Shown: positions 5,878 to 6,915 of the stretch, piece after piece
Layout of the letters: each line of letters begins with the position of its first letter
Numbering within the stretch: position 1 is the first letter of the stretch
NCBI GenBank assembly: GCA_018053685.1
Contig: JAGPKW010000045.1
Coordinates: forward strand, 1 to 6,915
DNA length: 6,915 nucleotides
Reading direction: 5' to 3'
Source of the DNA: Patescibacteria group bacterium
GTDB lineage: Bacteria; Patescibacteriota; Patescibacteriia; JAGPKW01
Program-made: the position numbers and the translations under genes
Notes under the pieces: generated by a model
Told to the model about the DNA's origin: nothing
The model's input: only the letters and a program-made list of their open reading frames with translations
The model's database searches: none

Positions 5878-5886
5878 AAAGGAGGT
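5878..5886 (+). promoter_or_regulatory. Strong Shine-Dalgarno site for the barrel gene at 5895
   Basis: AAAGGAGGT is a full nine-base complement to the usual 16S rRNA 3' end (anti-SD core CCUCC). It lies 8 nt before the ATG at 5895. Bacteroidota genes normally lack such sites, and none of the other starts in this window has one. It fixes the start of the downstream gene with confidence. Confidence 0.8.
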
Positions 5887-5894
5887 TAGGTTAT

Positions 5895-6476
5895 ATGAAA
5901 AAAATATTTAAAATTGGACTAGCGTTTTTTATAATATTTTGTTGTAATAAAATGTTTGCTCAGGAAAAAAGCAATATTAACATAGAAATAAGTAAACCAA
6001 TAATAGAAGAATCTATTTTTAATAGATATCTTTTTGATATAGGGACGGGCTATAATATAAGAAAGAATAAATTTTTTATTGGTGGTTCTTTAAATATGAC
6101 TTACTCTAAATTAAACACGAAAGAGCTTGATACAAAAACTTTTTTTATAAAACCAAGAATAAGTGTATCATATAGCCCTGTTACCGATAAAAGAGTTACT
6201 GTGGAGCCAAAAATTGGTATAGGGTACTCAATTATATATATGAATAGTAAAAAATATGATTTTACTGACTATCAATATGGAATAAATGGATTATTAGAAT
6301 TAAAGATTAATTATAATACAAAAAAAATATTAGCTCCATATTTTGTGGTTTCTTATGATTATATGTATTTAAAAAAAGATGAAAATTTTACACAATTGAA
6401 TTATTACAGAAATATTCATTTAATAAATCTTGGAATAGGTGTTAAAATTAAATTTTATGAAAAAGATGAAAATTAA
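5895..6476 (+). CDS. Outer-membrane beta-barrel protein (193 aa)
   Basis: The signal peptide spans about 22 residues (M-K-K-I-F-K, a Phe/Ile core, M-F-A then Gln23). The mature part alternates strands and turns: Y-L-F-D-I-G-T-G-Y-N-I, K-F-F-I-G-G-S-L-N-M-T-Y, F-F-I-K-P-R-I-S-V-S-Y, V-T-V-E-P-K-I-G-I-G-Y-S, Y-G-I-N-G-L-L-E-L-K-I, I-L-A-P-Y-F-V-V-S-Y-D-Y and I-N-L-G-I-G-V-K-I-K-F. That count suits an eight-stranded OmpA/OmpW-size barrel without a periplasmic domain. The short charged tail E-K-D-E-N follows the last strand. The family is not identifiable by eye. The start is preceded by a perfect Shine-Dalgarno sequence (5878-5886), implying strong translation. Its 3' end overlaps the lipoprotein gene at 6457, so the two products are probably made together and may interact. 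Confidence 0.8.
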   Translation: MKKIFKIGLAFFIIFCCNKMFAQEKSNINIEISKPIIEESIFNRYLFDIGTGYNIRKNKFFIGGSLNMTYSKLNTKELDTKTFFIKPRISVSYSPVTDKRVTVEPKIGIGYSIIYMNSKKYDFTDYQYGINGLLELKINYNTKKILAPYFVVSYDYMYLKKDENFTQLNYYRNIHLINLGIGVKIKFYEKDEN

Positions 6477-6909
6477 AAGCGTATTATTTATAGTTATTTT
6501 GAGCATTTTTACTTTATCTCAAAGTTGTTCAAAGGAGGAACTGAAACTAAATGAAGATTATATAACAGTGTCTGATTTATGGAGATATGTAAATCAAAAA
6601 GGAATTTGCGAAGATGCTACAAAATGGCTTAATAAAGAAGTAAAAGTAAAAGGATACATTAACGCAAATAATTTTAATCTACGTGATATAAGAAACGGAA
6701 CGAATATACAAATTTGCATTCCTGATTCTATTTATGCTATTATAATTGATAAAGTTAATTCATCTAATGTATCATCTATGTGCTATATTAAAGGAATACT
6801 TATAGAAAACCCTTATATTATTATTGGTTTATTAGATAATAAACCAATAAAATGTAGCAATATCCCTGCAATATATCTATATAACATAGAAGATATATAT
6901 TTTAAATAA
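6457..6909 (+). CDS. Lipoprotein, possible OB-fold (150 aa)
   Basis: The lipobox is S-Q-S-C24 followed by S-K-E-E, an exact match to the C-x-K-(D/E)2 lipoprotein export signal known from Bacteroidota. Surface exposure is therefore the best guess. The mature part begins with a helical segment (V-S-D-L-W-R-Y-V). Next come W-L-N-K-E-V-K-V-K-G-Y-I (57-68), L-R-D-I-R-N-G-T-N-I-Q-I-C-I, M-C-Y-I-K-G-I-L-I and a closing I-Y-L-Y-N-I-E-D-I-Y-F. The 'K-x-V-x-V-x-G-x-I ... V/I-x-G' spacing resembles an OB-fold barrel such as those in small periplasmic or surface lipoproteins; this is an inference. The frame is open from a GTG at 6439, but its six residues before Met do not fit a signal peptide. ATG at 6457 is preferred, with ATG at 6466 possible. 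It overlaps the upstream barrel gene by 20 nt, indicating coupling. The stop lies 6 nt before the window end. Confidence 0.75.
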   Translation: MKKMKIKSVLFIVILSIFTLSQSCSKEELKLNEDYITVSDLWRYVNQKGICEDATKWLNKEVKVKGYINANNFNLRDIRNGTNIQICIPDSIYAIIIDKVNSSNVSSMCYIKGILIENPYIIIGLLDNKPIKCSNIPAIYLYNIEDIYFK

Positions 6910-6915
6910 AAGATA

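Noticed and set aside
6439..6456. GTG start giving a six-residue longer lipoprotein
   Set aside because: The extra residues (V/M-L-K-L-N-F) precede a proper M-K-K n-region and lie within the last strand of the upstream barrel; ATG at 6457 gives a normal lipoprotein signal.

Overview
The window comes from a strongly AT-rich member of the Bacteroidota. Several signs agree on this. One protein ends in a type IX secretion (T9SS) type A sorting domain, and two more of its modules are typical of the phylum. Signal peptides end in the characteristic '-xQ' (FSQ, WSQ, YCQ, FAQ, YAQ). Lipoprotein signals carry acidic/lysine residues after the cysteine. Most start codons have A-rich upstream regions with no Shine-Dalgarno sequence. 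Order and genus cannot be resolved from the sequence; a T9SS-bearing Bacteroidales/Marinilabiliales-like or flavobacterial lineage fits.

Layout: every supportable gene is on the + strand and almost every product is predicted to enter the cell envelope or be secreted. 1-464 is the 3' end of a fibre-like surface protein with a C-terminal 'NKHLP...EMNA..L.KKVEELTLY' coiled-coil module. 475-1275 encodes an outer-membrane beta-barrel protein. 1272-3149 encodes a 625-aa secreted GH16-type glycan-binding or glycan-cleaving protein with three C-terminal Bacteroidota modules. 3182-3898 encodes another outer-membrane barrel. 3947-4108 is a headless copy of the fibre C-terminal module. 4123-4677 encodes a lipoprotein of unknown function. 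4716-4745 is a further tiny remnant of a fibre-gene 3' end. 4747-5376 encodes a third barrel. 5377-5693 is non-coding, starting with a REP-like palindrome and containing a possible promoter. 5694-5867 is a barrel gene reduced to its signal peptide and about one strand. 5895-6476 encodes a fourth barrel, preceded by an unusually perfect Shine-Dalgarno sequence, and 6457-6909 encodes a second lipoprotein, possibly OB-fold, that overlaps it.

How the genes may work together: tight spacing and overlaps at 464/475, 1272/1275 and 6457/6476 suggest co-transcribed groups. The most distinctive pattern is that 3' ends of fibre-type genes (one complete, one headless, one remnant) sit directly upstream of three different exported-protein genes. 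The two longer copies are about 95 % identical at DNA level. The window therefore looks like an accessory surface-protein locus shaped by duplication, truncation and recombination at fibre-gene 3' ends, not a recognised metabolic pathway. No tRNA, rRNA, CRISPR array, transposase or known defence system was seen.
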